Of a DNA stretch of 45,668 nt, positions 31,399 through 40,747 are shown piece by piece. The DNA is from Zetaproteobacteria bacterium CG_4_9_14_3_um_filter_54_145 (GTDB lineage Bacteria > Pseudomonadota > Zetaproteobacteria > Mariprofundales > Mariprofundaceae). The stretch lies in NCBI GenBank assembly GCA_002791575.1, contig PFXI01000016.1, forward strand, positions 1-45,668, written 5' to 3'. Within the stretch, counting starts at the first letter, position 1. Each line of letters begins with the position of its first letter. Position numbers and translations under genes: made by a program. The notes beneath the pieces were generated by a model. That model was given only the letters and a program-made list of their open reading frames with translations, was not told the DNA's origin and did no database searches.

Positions 31399-33120
31399 AT
31401 GCATATATGTAGCCATGTGAACAAACCGCTGAGTGCCGGTACGCTGCTGCGTCTGGTGCTGCTGGCCGGAGCCCTGCTGTTTTGCCTGCCTGCGCAGGCA
31501 AATGATGCCAGTCGTATTGTCGATTCCCCCGTTGCCATACCCGAAGCCCTGCTCAAACAGATGGATACGCTGCGGCTGAAACCCGGCGTCGGCACCGGTG
31601 TGGTGCGTTATATGGCGATGCAGGATGCGACAGTTATTCGTCAATGGTTGCGCAGTGAGGGATATCTGGACGCGGAGGTTACGCCTCTGCTTGAGGCGGA
31701 CGAGGCGCGCTGGCGTGTTGATGCAGGTGCGATGTGGCGCATTCGCCATATCGAAGTGTCACCCGTGCTCAGCGCCCGTGTGGCACTGCCGCATACAGGC
31801 GATGCCTTTCGTAGCGAGACTTATGAGCAGGCCAAATCGGCACTGCGCTGGGCATGGCGCGATGCCGGCTATCTGCAGGCAGATTTCGCCAAAGCTGTTG
31901 TGATTCCCGACAAACAGAGCCGGGAAGTCGATATCATCTGGCATGTCACGCCCGGCCCGCTATTTTTTATCGCGAGTATCGGTGTCGAGGGTGCTGAGCA
32001 GTACACGGCCGATCTGGTAGTAAGAATCAGCCAGCTGAAAGCCGGGCAGATCGTTACACAACAGCGTCTGCAGGATGCGATGCAGCATCTCTCCGAAGAC
32101 TCCCGATATCTGCACGCCATGATTGTGCCGCAGATGCAGGAGGCAGTCGGTAACCGCGTACCGCTGCGTATCACGGTCAGCGAGGCGGGCTGGCGAAAAT
32201 TGAGTGGTGATGTCGGTTACTCAACCGATGCAGGGCTGGGGCTGGGAGCCAACTGGGTGGATCGCAGTCTGTTGCAGGGCAAGATTGAATATGCGCTGCG
32301 CGCCCAGACCTCACGCACCACCTCCGGTGCGGGTGCCACGCTGACACTGCCCACGTGGCCGGTGTATGATCAGCAGGTTGGCGTCAATGTGGACTATTTG
32401 CGCAAAAGCACGGATGGACGCCTCTATGACTCGCTTGGTGGCGGCCCCTTCTGGCAATGGAATTTCAGGCGCAAGGATTACCTGCGTCTGACATTGCAGG
32501 CTGAAAATGTGCGCGAAGCGGGCGTACACCTGCTTACACTCGGCCCCCGCGCGGATGTGCGTTTCTCACATGAGCAGGGCGGGCTGGTGCCGGTGCGCGG
32601 CTGGCGCCTGAATATGAGTGCTGGTCTGCCACTGCGGGTGAACAGTGCTGGGCTCTGGGCTGTATTTGATCTCTCCGGGCGCTACTTCTACCGGCCGGTG
32701 GATTGGTTGCTGCTCTCGCCTCGCGCAGGTTACGGGCGCACGCTCAATTTGCAGGGCGTGGTTCCCAAAACCTATCGCCAGTTTGCCGGTGGTGCTGCCA
32801 GCGCAAGGGGCTATGCGCTCGATTCACTGGGGCCGGTCGGCACAGATGGACTGGCCACCGGCGGGCTGATGAAGACATACGGTGGGGTGGATCTGGTCCT
32901 GATGCCGGAGGCAGAGCTGTTTTCACCGCTGTTGTTCGCCGATGCGGCGAAGGTGTGGCAGGCCATTGGCAGGGCAGCAGCGACTGTGCTGTCGGCAGGT
33001 TTCGGTGTGATCATGCGCACGCCTGCCGGCCCCTTGCGTCTGGATCTGGCACTGCCGTTGAACAGACGGGCGCAGGATAAACGTTTCCAGTTCTACCTGA
33101 CGCTCGGAGATGTGTTTTGA
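31399..33120 (+). CDS. tamA: Outer-membrane assembly protein TamA (Omp85 family)
   Basis: A signal peptide ends near residue 35 (LLFCLPAQA-ND). About 190 residues of POTRA-like domains follow (for example RIVDSPVAIPEALLKQMDTL and YEQAKSALRWAWRDAGYLQA). Then comes a C-terminal 16-strand barrel with the lid-lock-type sequence FAGGAASARGYALDSLGP and a final strand ending GDVF. 573 residues, essentially the size of E. coli TamA (577). The stop overlaps the tamB start by four bases, the usual tamAB arrangement. Start uncertain by a few codons: ATG at 31399 or GTG at 31417; neither has a good ribosome site. Confidence 0.9.
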   Translation: MHICSHVNKPLSAGTLLRLVLLAGALLFCLPAQANDASRIVDSPVAIPEALLKQMDTLRLKPGVGTGVVRYMAMQDATVIRQWLRSEGYLDAEVTPLLEADEARWRVDAGAMWRIRHIEVSPVLSARVALPHTGDAFRSETYEQAKSALRWAWRDAGYLQADFAKAVVIPDKQSREVDIIWHVTPGPLFFIASIGVEGAEQYTADLVVRISQLKAGQIVTQQRLQDAMQHLSEDSRYLHAMIVPQMQEAVGNRVPLRITVSEAGWRKLSGDVGYSTDAGLGLGANWVDRSLLQGKIEYALRAQTSRTTSGAGATLTLPTWPVYDQQVGVNVDYLRKSTDGRLYDSLGGGPFWQWNFRRKDYLRLTLQAENVREAGVHLLTLGPRADVRFSHEQGGLVPVRGWRLNMSAGLPLRVNSAGLWAVFDLSGRYFYRPVDWLLLSPRAGYGRTLNLQGVVPKTYRQFAGGAASARGYALDSLGPVGTDGLATGGLMKTYGGVDLVLMPEAELFSPLLFADAAKVWQAIGRAAATVLSAGFGVIMRTPAGPLRLDLALPLNRRAQDKRFQFYLTLGDVF

Positions 33121-36100
33121 TCCGATCGCGCCTGTTGCTGACGATGATGGCTGCGCTGTTGATCTCTCTGGTTGCAGTGGCCGGCCTGTGGATCTGGCTG
33201 GGCAGTGATGGCGGCCGCCAGTGGCTGGTTGATACAATCGCATCTCAAAGCAAAGGCAGCATTGGAATTCGCGGTTTGAGCGGTCATCCGCTGACACAGA
33301 TGAGGGCCGAATCGGTGCTGTTTACCGGTAGCGGTGTGCTGGTGATGGCCGAGCGGGTGGGGCTGGCCTGGTCGCCATGGCGGTTACTCGCAGGCGAGCT
33401 GAGCATCAGCATGCTTAAAGCCGACAAGGTGCTGACGCAGAGCAGTGCCGCAGCAGCGAGCGCGCCGGAGGGCCATTCAAGCCTGCCGATGTTCTCCATA
33501 CGTTTGGATGCGCTGCATATCGGTGAGCTGAATATTGAGCAGGATGACGGCCAGACAACCCGGATTTCAGCGATTAGTTTCGATGGTCTGCGGCTGGGCG
33601 AAACTGTTGCCGGCCACCTGCAGGCAGAGCTGCCCGATGGAACTGTCACGCTCCAGCTTGCCGGAAATATGGCCGACTGGCACGCGGACGGGCAGCTGAG
33701 CAGCAAGGCTAAGGGCGAACTCGCCTTCTCGCTTACAGGTCAGCAGTTGCGCGCCGGCGAGGCGAAGCTGGGGTTTGTTTCCGGCGCCACCAGTGCGCGC
33801 ATGGAGGCGCTCTGGCAGCAGGAGAAGGGTGCGCTGACAGCCAATGGGCAGCTCAAGCTGCATAGCGACCGCGGTAACATCAGTGGTGACTGGAAACTCG
33901 GTATGCCGGCCGATCTCTCGCGTGCCGAGGTATCGATGCACGCTGAGCTTAACAGCGACGCGCTGCTGGCACGTTCGATGCCGTTGGAAATCACCGCTAT
34001 CTGGGAAAAGGGAATCCTCACTGCCGTGATCGATGAACAGGAGCATGGTCTTAAGTTGGCGCTGGGCTACAGCGATGCGCAACTGCAGGGTGATTTGACC
34101 CTGAGCGGGTGGGACTCACCACTGAAAAATGCCCCCGGGCGCTTGGGCGGCAGCGTGCACGGCAACTGGCTGCCGGAGAGCGGGCAGTGGCGTTTGCAGG
34201 GCGATATCGACAAGGGAGAGTTGGCAGGTCTGGTTGCCAGCATGCATATTGATGGTCAGGGCGATGCTGATCGCTGGCAGATACGCCGGGCTGATATCCA
34301 CGCACTCGGGCTGAATCTGGATCTTGTTGGTGATGGGGATCGTGAGCACTTCAAGCTGACCGGCTCACTGGCCGGGGCGGATATTGGGCCGGCGCTAAAA
34401 TTTGCCGGTATGGATCAGGCGGCCGGCCATCTGCAGACGGATATCCGTCTGGCAGGCCGTTACGCGGCCCCGCATGCGGATATCACGGCGAAGCTTAGGG
34501 GCGTGAAGCTGGCATCTGTTGCCATCGCTACAGCCACACTGTCGGTCAGACACACAGCCGGGGATGGAAGCTATCACCTTGCTGCCACGAAGCTGTCATA
34601 CGATGGCAGGCGGGAGATGAACCAGCTGGATATGACCGGCCGACTGAAGGCGGACCAGCTGAGCCTGAACCTCTCCTCGCAAGGGCAACTGCAGAGCAGC
34701 GCCAGAGTGTTGGCTGGTATCGCCGATCCGGCCCATACCACGGTTGTGATCAGATCAGCGCACGTAAGCTATGCAAAAACCGAGTTGCTGGCTGCGGAGA
34801 GGCTGGCGCTGACTATTGATGGCAACAGTTACCAGCTACCGGGTTCCGATATCCGCCTGTTGGGCTCAACAGGCAGTGTTGCCTTTGGTTTTGCACCGCA
34901 GCGGATCAGCGGCCAGCTGGCACTTGCGGATTTCAATATATCGGGCGATGAATCCTGGCTTGCCGGGTTGCCATACCATCTCGCGGCTCACACAGCGGTC
35001 AAGTTGTCGCTTGCCGGCTCCCCGCAAGCACCGACGCTTGTGGTGGACCTCACCTCGCCTGCCGTGCGCATCACGCATCCGATGTTTGCGACAGAGGCAG
35101 GGCGATCACTGCTGCTCAGTGATGTCCGGTTGAAACTGGATTACGGCCGGCAAGAGCTGGCCTGGGAGCTGCAGGCACATGCGCCTGCAGACGGGAAGAT
35201 CGCAAGCAGCGGTCAGATGGCCGTGATATTTACCCTGCAGCCGTGGCAACTGGGCTTTCCTGATAAACAGCAGGGCTCTGGCGCTTTGTCGGTTAAATTT
35301 TCCAGGCTCTCCGATCTGCAGTCGCTAATGCCTCGCATCGATCCACTTACGGGCAGCAGCGATATTAACCTGAGCTGGAGCATGCCGCTGACGCTGCATT
35401 CAACTAAAGGCCGCGGCGAGATCATTCTGGATGCTATCGGCATCCCCGAATTCGGACTGGAAATGAAGGGGGGGCTTACAGCCGCACTTGCCGCAGGCAA
35501 GCCGTCCGTTGATCTGCATCTGCATAGTGGTGATGGCGAGCTGGTTATCAGCGGCCCGCTTGATATCGATAGACGCACGGTACCGGATCTGAAGTTCAGG
35601 CGCTTTGCGCTGATGAATCTGCCGGATCAGCAACTGGTGGTCAGCGGTACGATTAGCGCAGCCGAGCAGGAGAAGGTAAGCATGATTAATGGTGAGCTGG
35701 AGGTGGTAAAGCTGCGTCTGGAGATCCCCGACCCGGTTGCCGGGCCGACAAGTGATCTGCAGTGGGAGAGTGATGCGGTTGCCACTACCAGCAGAAAGCG
35801 TGCGCCGCTCTCGAAGGTGGATGTCGACCTGCTGCTCGGTGGTGATGCCGAGATTTATGGACGGGGTATGAGCCTGAAGCCGACGGGCAAGTTGCATCTG
35901 GGTGGCAGCGTGACGCAACCGAAGCTTACCGGTGTGCTGGATATTGCCAGCGGAAAAATTGAATTCCGCAGCGTAAAACTCGATATTCAGCCCGGTAGCA
36001 GGGCGGTGTTTTCCGGTGACCCGAAACGGCCGTCCATTTATATCAAGGCCGCTCGCAAGGTTGGTGATATTACAGCCGGTGTGATTGTTGAAGGGCCGGT

Positions 36101-36560
36101 TGACCAGTTGCACTCGCAGTTGTTTTCAGAGCCTGCCATGTCCAATGCAGAGATCTTTTCCTATATTGCCACAGGCAGGCCGCTTGCCTCGCTGGGGCAG
36201 GATAACGTCAGCGATATGATGACTGCCGCCGAGTTTCTGCTTGGCCCCGGCACAATGATGCAGGAGGTGCAGGGCAAGGTTCAGCAGGTGACAGGGCTGG
36301 ACGTGTTCGAAATCGGCGGTGATGCCTCCGGCGGCAAGATCAGGGCCGGGCGCAAGCTATCGGACAAGGTTACCCTGACGGTTGATCAGACTGTTTCCAG
36401 AGATGCGAGTACGGCGTTGACACTGGAGTACCTGCTGACCGAAAGCCTCTCCCTGTTCGGTCGCCAGACAGTCAATATGGCTCCGATGGTGGGGCTGCGC
36501 TACAGCAAGGAGTGGTTCGGCCCCGCACGGGTGAAGCCGGAGTCGAAGCATGCCGAGTAG
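33117..36560 (+). CDS. tamB: Translocation and assembly module protein TamB
   Basis: An AsmA-like, inner-membrane-anchored beta-taco protein of 1,147 residues, partner of TamA. It has an N-terminal helix (LLLTMMAALLISLVAVAGLW). The C-terminal DUF490 region has SNAEIFSYIATGRPLASLGQ, VTGLDVFEIGGDASGGKIRA and the closing MVGLRYSKEW motif, typical of TamB. The long middle is repetitive beta-strand sequence. It is thought to move phospholipid (and assist autotransporter assembly) between membranes. The Met codon overlaps the tamA stop. Together with the YhdP-like and Mla genes, the window holds three lipid-transport systems. Confidence 0.92.
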   Translation: MIRSRLLLTMMAALLISLVAVAGLWIWLGSDGGRQWLVDTIASQSKGSIGIRGLSGHPLTQMRAESVLFTGSGVLVMAERVGLAWSPWRLLAGELSISMLKADKVLTQSSAAAASAPEGHSSLPMFSIRLDALHIGELNIEQDDGQTTRISAISFDGLRLGETVAGHLQAELPDGTVTLQLAGNMADWHADGQLSSKAKGELAFSLTGQQLRAGEAKLGFVSGATSARMEALWQQEKGALTANGQLKLHSDRGNISGDWKLGMPADLSRAEVSMHAELNSDALLARSMPLEITAIWEKGILTAVIDEQEHGLKLALGYSDAQLQGDLTLSGWDSPLKNAPGRLGGSVHGNWLPESGQWRLQGDIDKGELAGLVASMHIDGQGDADRWQIRRADIHALGLNLDLVGDGDREHFKLTGSLAGADIGPALKFAGMDQAAGHLQTDIRLAGRYAAPHADITAKLRGVKLASVAIATATLSVRHTAGDGSYHLAATKLSYDGRREMNQLDMTGRLKADQLSLNLSSQGQLQSSARVLAGIADPAHTTVVIRSAHVSYAKTELLAAERLALTIDGNSYQLPGSDIRLLGSTGSVAFGFAPQRISGQLALADFNISGDESWLAGLPYHLAAHTAVKLSLAGSPQAPTLVVDLTSPAVRITHPMFATEAGRSLLLSDVRLKLDYGRQELAWELQAHAPADGKIASSGQMAVIFTLQPWQLGFPDKQQGSGALSVKFSRLSDLQSLMPRIDPLTGSSDINLSWSMPLTLHSTKGRGEIILDAIGIPEFGLEMKGGLTAALAAGKPSVDLHLHSGDGELVISGPLDIDRRTVPDLKFRRFALMNLPDQQLVVSGTISAAEQEKVSMINGELEVVKLRLEIPDPVAGPTSDLQWESDAVATTSRKRAPLSKVDVDLLLGGDAEIYGRGMSLKPTGKLHLGGSVTQPKLTGVLDIASGKIEFRSVKLDIQPGSRAVFSGDPKRPSIYIKAARKVGDITAGVIVEGPVDQLHSQLFSEPAMSNAEIFSYIATGRPLASLGQDNVSDMMTAAEFLLGPGTMMQEVQGKVQQVTGLDVFEIGGDASGGKIRAGRKLSDKVTLTVDQTVSRDASTALTLEYLLTESLSLFGRQTVNMAPMVGLRYSKEWFGPARVKPESKHAE

Positions 36561-36805
36561 TGATCGCTGCGGTCATTCCGGTTCGGCAGGCAAGGTGCGC
36601 TATTAATACCGCACTGCTCTACTGGGGGTTGCTGTTCGGCTCCATCGGCATTGGCTTTTTTATCTTCGGCAAGCGGCAGGGCAAGGTAGTGCCACTGATC
36701 AGTGGCCTGATGCTGATCGTTTTCCCTTACTTTGTTGCCAATACCTGGCTGCTTGTCGGCATTGGCAGTGCGCTAATCGCGCTGCCGTATTTCATCAGGC
36801 GTTGA
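36560..36805 (+). CDS. Small hydrophobic membrane protein
   Basis: The core is NTALLYWGLLFGSIGIGFFI, FGKRQGKVVPLISGLMLIVF and WLLVGIGSALIALPYFIRR: three short membrane segments with a positively charged loop. Similar unnamed small proteins occur in proteobacteria. The start is ambiguous: a GTG at 36560 overlaps the tamB stop (TAGTG), or a rarer ATT at 36602 lies immediately before the conserved core. The longer frame from 36512 would run inside tamB. Function unknown. Confidence 0.65.
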   Translation: MIAAVIPVRQARCAINTALLYWGLLFGSIGIGFFIFGKRQGKVVPLISGLMLIVFPYFVANTWLLVGIGSALIALPYFIRR

Positions 36806-36868
36806 ATATGCGGGAGCATTGCTCACCCTCCCGTTAGCTGGCCTGCTCGACAGCAGATCGACTGATGG

Positions 36869-37702
36869 TTAGATGGCGATAGGGGCCCGGATGCCGGGGT
36901 GGCATTGATAGTTGCTCAGCTCAAAATCGTCATAGGTGAAATCAAAGATGTTTTTCACCGCCGGATTCAGGCGCATGGTTGGCAGCGGATAGCAGTCGCG
37001 CGCCAGCTGGGTATCCACCTGCTCAGCATGATTGGAGTAGAGGTGGGCATCGCCGAGGGTGTGGATGAAATCACCCGGCTCCAGCCCGCATACCTGGGCA
37101 ACCATCATGGTCAGCAGGGCGTAGGAGGCGATGTTAAACGGCACGCCGAGGAAGATGTCGGCGCTGCGCTGATAGAGCTGGCAGGAGAGCTTGCCGTCAG
37201 CAACATAGAACTGGAAAAAAGCATGGCAGGGGGCCAGCGCCATTTTTCCTTGTGCGACATTGGCTTGCGGGCTGATCGACTCATCCGGCAGGTCGGCCAC
37301 GTTCCAGGCCGATACAATCAGGCGGCGTGAGTTCGGTCGTATCCTGATCTGTTCGATCAGCGCGCTGATCTGGTCAATGGATTCACCGGATGGTGTCGGC
37401 CAGTTGCGCCATTGATAACCGTAGACCGGCCCCAGTGATCCCTCTTCGGTCGCCCATTCATTCCAGATGCTGACGCCGTTTTCGCACAGGTAGGCGGTGT
37501 TTGTCTCGCCCTTGAGGAACCAGAGCAGCTCATGGATAATGGATTTGAGGTGCACTTTCTTGGTGGTCACCATCGGGAAGCCGGCTGAGAGGTCGAAGCG
37601 CATCTGGTGGCCGAATACCGATTGGGTGCCGGTGCCGGTCCGGTCTCCCTTCTGTGTGCCGTGATCGCGTACATGACGCATTAGATCCAGATAACTTTTC
37701 AT
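36869..37702 (-). CDS. thyA: Thymidylate synthase
   Basis: It converts dUMP to dTMP with methylenetetrahydrofolate. The catalytic Cys159 lies in [32 protein letters not shown] follows, with [18 protein letters not shown] near the N-terminus and a C-terminal APIAI. 277 residues (E. coli 264), with a small insertion around [16 protein letters not shown] precedes the ATG. It is convergent with the small membrane-protein gene; a GC hairpin CGGGAG/CTCCCG sits between them at 36811-36833. Confidence 0.95.
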   Translation of the reverse strand: MKSYLDLMRHVRDHGTQKGDRTGTGTQSVFGHQMRFDLSAGFPMVTTKKVHLKSIIHELLWFLKGETNTAYLCENGVSIWNEWATEEGSLGPVYGYQWRNWPTPSGESIDQISALIEQIRIRPNSRRLIVSAWNVADLPDESISPQANVAQGKMALAPCHAFFQFYVADGKLSCQLYQRSADIFLGVPFNIASYALLTMMVAQVCGLEPGDFIHTLGDAHLYSNHAEQVDTQLARDCYPLPTMRLNPAVKNIFDFTYDDFELSNYQCHPGIRAPIAI

Positions 37703-37939
37703 GTTCCCCTCGCCTGATGAATATGACTTGCCAAATGACGGTCTCTTATGGCGCTGTCATTTGCGCCCATGGACGGGCGCGCAAATCAATATCGTGTATC
37801 ATAAGATGCTGATTTTGTCTGAAAAGTGGAAATCACACTTTGCGCTTTTCAGTGAAGTGAAAAGGCCATGGATGGACTTTTTACGACGTCATCGGATATG
37901 ATGCCGTCTACCGTTCCCCACGGCAATGCGAGGTTGAGT
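37703..37939. other. Intergenic region with two inverted repeats
   Basis: It lies between the divergent thyA and EF-hand genes. A strong hairpin at 37759-37786 has ATTT-GCGCCC pairing with GGGCGC and AAAT with a small bulge. A second inverted repeat, CTGAAAAG-N18-CTTTTCAG, lies at 37819-37852. Neither is followed by a T-run, so both look more like regulatory sites than terminators. No gene is seen. Confidence 0.5.
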
Positions 37940-38224
37940 ATGTCCGTTCGTTGTTTGAGTGCAATCCTGCTGGTTACCCTGCTGGCTACGCCTGCATGGG
38001 CAGAGCAGAAAACAGCTACCGATAAGGTTGTCGATACATTCATGGCGCTGGATACCGACAGCAATGAAGCTGTTTCCTATGACGAGTACAAGGCCATGGT
38101 CGAGCAACGGGCTAGCGAGCGATTCAGTCAGATGGACGCCAATCGCAATGGTGAAGTCAGTGCCGACGAATATCGCGAGTTCTGGCAGAAAGAAAAAGCG
38201 CAGTGGTACCGCCTGAAGCGCTAA
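37940..38224 (+). CDS. Secreted EF-hand protein
   Basis: The start ATG at 37940 (GAGG six bases upstream) gives a signal peptide ending TPAWA-EQ. Two EF-hand loops follow: DTDSNEAVSYDEYKA and DANRNGEVSADEYRE, each with Asp at 1 and 3, Asn at 5 and Glu at 12. The second is near canonical; the first has Ala at 7 in place of Gly, so its calcium affinity may be lower. The mature protein is about 74 residues and probably periplasmic. An upstream in-frame ATG at 37868 would add residues before the signal and is unlikely. Confidence 0.85.
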   Translation: MSVRCLSAILLVTLLATPAWAEQKTATDKVVDTFMALDTDSNEAVSYDEYKAMVEQRASERFSQMDANRNGEVSADEYREFWQKEKAQWYRLKR

Positions 38225-38308
38225 GTGGCGTGCAGCTATTCAGTGCAAACATTCAGAGCCGCGAATAGCCACGAACTCACACGCACAATAATAGGACTGG
38301 TTGAAATA

Positions 38309-39211
38309 TCAGTCGATCTTCAGACGAATGACAAACTGCCGCTTGCCGATGCTTGAATAACGGCTGAGCAGCGCATGACCCAGCTGGTTGGCCTCACCCG
38401 AGCTGGCGGCAATTTCCACCTCTTCTCCCTTGCTGATGGTCAGCTCTGTTGCCGCGCCGCTGATCTCGATGCGCTTTGGCTGCGTGATCACCGGCCTGGC
38501 CTCCAGTTGCATCCTGCCAACCTGTCCGGGCGGTGTTGCCGGTGCATTTGTGCTGCCCAGCTCCATCAATATTTCATGCTGCCCCTGCAGCTGCATATCC
38601 TGTCGTTGCATCCATGGCACAATACGCAGATGCACCTGGTCGCTCCCGGCCGGCCGGGCCAAGACCCGGAAACCGGATGTGATCGGTACCATGGTGACGC
38701 TGCGTGCCTGCGTAATGCCGTAGGCGCTGAGCCACAGGCGTGTCTCTTCAACGGGTTGCAGTGTGCCGATCTCCATGCTGGCCGGCTCCGCGGCACTCAG
38801 GCGCAGTGAAAACTGTTGGCTGCTTGAGCTGCTGTTATGTTGATTGTGCAGGCGCAGTTGTACCCAGCCACCGGGCAGGTTGCCGAGGTTTGCACTGCCG
38901 CTGAGCTGCGTTTGTGTATCCGTGCGGCTGGCTACATCCATGATGCTCATATGCAGCGTGTACTGCTCGGCCCGTACATCCAGTCGTTTTAACAGTGCCC
39001 GTACTTTTTGCAGGTGCGCCTCATCATCGTCAACAATGAGCATGCGCCGTGAGGCAAGGATGCCGACACTGCCGTCAGCAGAGAGCTGGCTGCGCGCGAC
39101 GGTGGCCGCCTCCTCCAGTGGCAGATAATCAACGCTGATCACGTCGGTAGCAGCCATGGCAGGCGTAACGGGCAATAACAGCAGCAGCAGCGGGAGCAGC
39201 CGGCGCATCAC
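38309..39211 (-). CDS. Secretin short-domain (NolW-like) periplasmic protein
   Basis: A signal peptide (LLPLLLLLLPVTPAMA-AT) is followed by a domain like the N1/NolW module of secretins: DVISVDYLPLEEAATVARSQ, GILASRRMLIVDDDEAHLQK and VRALLKRLDVRAEQYTLHM. There is no secretin pore domain, so at 300 residues it is not a full GspD/PilQ. The C-terminal half is beta-rich with no known domain. The stop of the CDF transporter gene overlaps its start by four bases. It may be an accessory of a secretion or pilus system, or an outer-membrane-linked protein; no such system is visible nearby. Confidence 0.7.
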   Translation of the reverse strand: MMRRLLPLLLLLLPVTPAMAATDVISVDYLPLEEAATVARSQLSADGSVGILASRRMLIVDDDEAHLQKVRALLKRLDVRAEQYTLHMSIMDVASRTDTQTQLSGSANLGNLPGGWVQLRLHNQHNSSSSSQQFSLRLSAAEPASMEIGTLQPVEETRLWLSAYGITQARSVTMVPITSGFRVLARPAGSDQVHLRIVPWMQRQDMQLQGQHEILMELGSTNAPATPPGQVGRMQLEARPVITQPKRIEISGAATELTISKGEEVEIAASSGEANQLGHALLSRYSSIGKRQFVIRLKID

Positions 39212-40116
39212 GGGGCAAACTCCACGCGCCGCTCCATCAGACCCGCCGGATCCTCATGGATGATCACTTCCGCATCGGGGAATTCACCGAGGATCTGTGC
39301 CTCGACATCATCGGCAATGGCATGTGCCTGCATCAGTGTCAGGTGCCCATCCAGCTCCAGATGCAGCTGGATAAACACAGTCATGCCGGATTTGCGTGTG
39401 CGCAGGTCATGGATGCCGCGTGTCTGCGGATGTGCGTTGACGATCTCCTTGATTCTGGCCCGTTGCTCGTTTGGCAGCTCCTTGTCCATCAGCAGATCCA
39501 GTGATTCACGGGTGATCTCCCAGGCGCTGAACAGAATATAGAAGGCGATAGCGATGGCGAATACCGGATCAAAGCCAGGCCAGCCGTAAGAGGCCAGCAC
39601 CAGAGCCGCAATGACCGCAGCATTGACGATCAGATCGGTTTTATAGTGCAGGTGGTCGGCTTTGATGGCTGTAGAGCCACTGTGGCGAATGACATAGCGC
39701 TGAAACAGCATCAGGCCGAGTGTAGCCAGAATGGAGAAGATCATCACGGCAACACCAACCGGCAGCGCTTCAACAGGCTGCGGATGCGAAAAGCGGCCGA
39801 TCGCTTCAAAGCAGAGGAAAACGGCAGAGCCGGCAATGAAGGTTGATTGACCGAGCCCTGCCAGCGCCTCGGCCTTACCGTGTCCAAAGCGATGCAGTTT
39901 GTCGGCAGGCTCCAGCGCATGGCGAACCGCCAGCAGGTTGAGAATGGAGGCGGCGGCATCCAGGCATGAATCAATCAGTGTTGCCAGCAGACTGACCGAG
40001 TCGGTCATCATCCATGCCACGGTCTTGGTGAGGATAAGAACCAGTGCGACGGCTGTGGAGGCATAGGTTGCCATGCGCATCAGGCGCGCTGCTTGATCGG
40101 GGGAGCTTGTTTGCAT
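39208..40116 (-). CDS. fieF: Cation diffusion facilitator (FieF-like)
   Basis: This CDF exporter of Zn2+, Fe2+ or Cd2+ has about six membrane helices and a cytoplasmic C-terminal domain. The first metal-site half is TLIDSCLDAAASILNLLAVR (DxxxD), the second HYKTDLIVNAAV (HxxxD). The arrangement DxxxD/HxxxD is that of E. coli FieF (YiiP). VRHALEPADKLHRFGHGKAE follows helix 2. The start ATG at 40116 (MQTSSPDQ) is preferred; the upstream extension to 40176 has no conservation. 302 residues (E. coli 300). It is coupled to the NolW-like gene and divergent from ampD. Confidence 0.88.
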   Translation of the reverse strand: MQTSSPDQAARLMRMATYASTAVALVLILTKTVAWMMTDSVSLLATLIDSCLDAAASILNLLAVRHALEPADKLHRFGHGKAEALAGLGQSTFIAGSAVFLCFEAIGRFSHPQPVEALPVGVAVMIFSILATLGLMLFQRYVIRHSGSTAIKADHLHYKTDLIVNAAVIAALVLASYGWPGFDPVFAIAIAFYILFSAWEITRESLDLLMDKELPNEQRARIKEIVNAHPQTRGIHDLRTRKSGMTVFIQLHLELDGHLTLMQAHAIADDVEAQILGEFPDAEVIIHEDPAGLMERRVEFAP

Positions 40117-40204
40117 GGGGCCATTTTGACGGCAACTGCCCGGATAATAAAGCGCGGGTATATTCAGGCATGACAATCCGCCGGCTCAAACGCATGATAA
40201 GGCC

Positions 40205-40747
40205 ATGCGAGAGCTTGTATCGCCCCATCAGAATGCGCGTCCGGATGGCTCGGCCATTGAGCTGATCGTGTTGCATGCCATCAGCCTGCCCGATGGTGAA
40301 TTCGGCCTGCAATACATTGAAGATCTGTTTATGGGCAGGTTGGATTGCTCTGCCCGGCCGGAGTTTGCCGAGCTGCAGGGGCTGGCGGTATCGGCCCATT
40401 TTGTCGTTGATCGCCAAGGTGCAATTACCCAGTTTGTCGCCTGTGAGCAGCGCGCCTGGCATGCGGGTGTTTCCGAGTGGCAGGGGCGCAGTCAATGTAA
40501 TGATTTTGCTATCGGCATTGAAATAGTTGGCGATGAAAGAGAGCCGTTTGCCACGGCGCAGTATCGTGAAACGGCGCGTCTGTGTCGGCAGTTGATGCAG
40601 CGTTACCCTGCCATCGGCCGTGATCATATTGTCGGCCATCAGGATATTGCGCCCGGCCGCAAATGGGACCCGGGCCGGCAGTGGGACTGGCACCATTTCA
40701 ATCGTTCACTGGCCCATATCAGAGACCACCATCTGGAGATACTATGA
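40205..40747 (+). CDS. ampD: 1,6-anhydro-N-acetylmuramyl-L-alanine amidase
   Basis: This cytoplasmic zinc amidase of peptidoglycan recycling removes the peptide from anhydro-MurNAc-peptides produced by lytic transglycosylases. It has 180 residues (E. coli 183). Zinc ligands are visible: His in LIVLHAISLP, His in IVGHQDIAPGRKWDPG and the Asp after it. AWHAGVSEWQGRSQCNDFAI is the family signature. The last codon overlaps the ATG of the Crp/Fnr gene. Substrate supply could come from Slt. Confidence 0.95.
   Translation: MRELVSPHQNARPDGSAIELIVLHAISLPDGEFGLQYIEDLFMGRLDCSARPEFAELQGLAVSAHFVVDRQGAITQFVACEQRAWHAGVSEWQGRSQCNDFAIGIEIVGDEREPFATAQYRETARLCRQLMQRYPAIGRDHIVGHQDIAPGRKWDPGRQWDWHHFNRSLAHIRDHHLEIL

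Noticed and set aside
38256-38285. Third copy of the dispersed intergenic repeat
   Set aside because: GAGCCGCGAATAGCCACGAA resembles another common intergenic motif but matches the btuF-cobQ pair poorly, so it was not listed as the same family.
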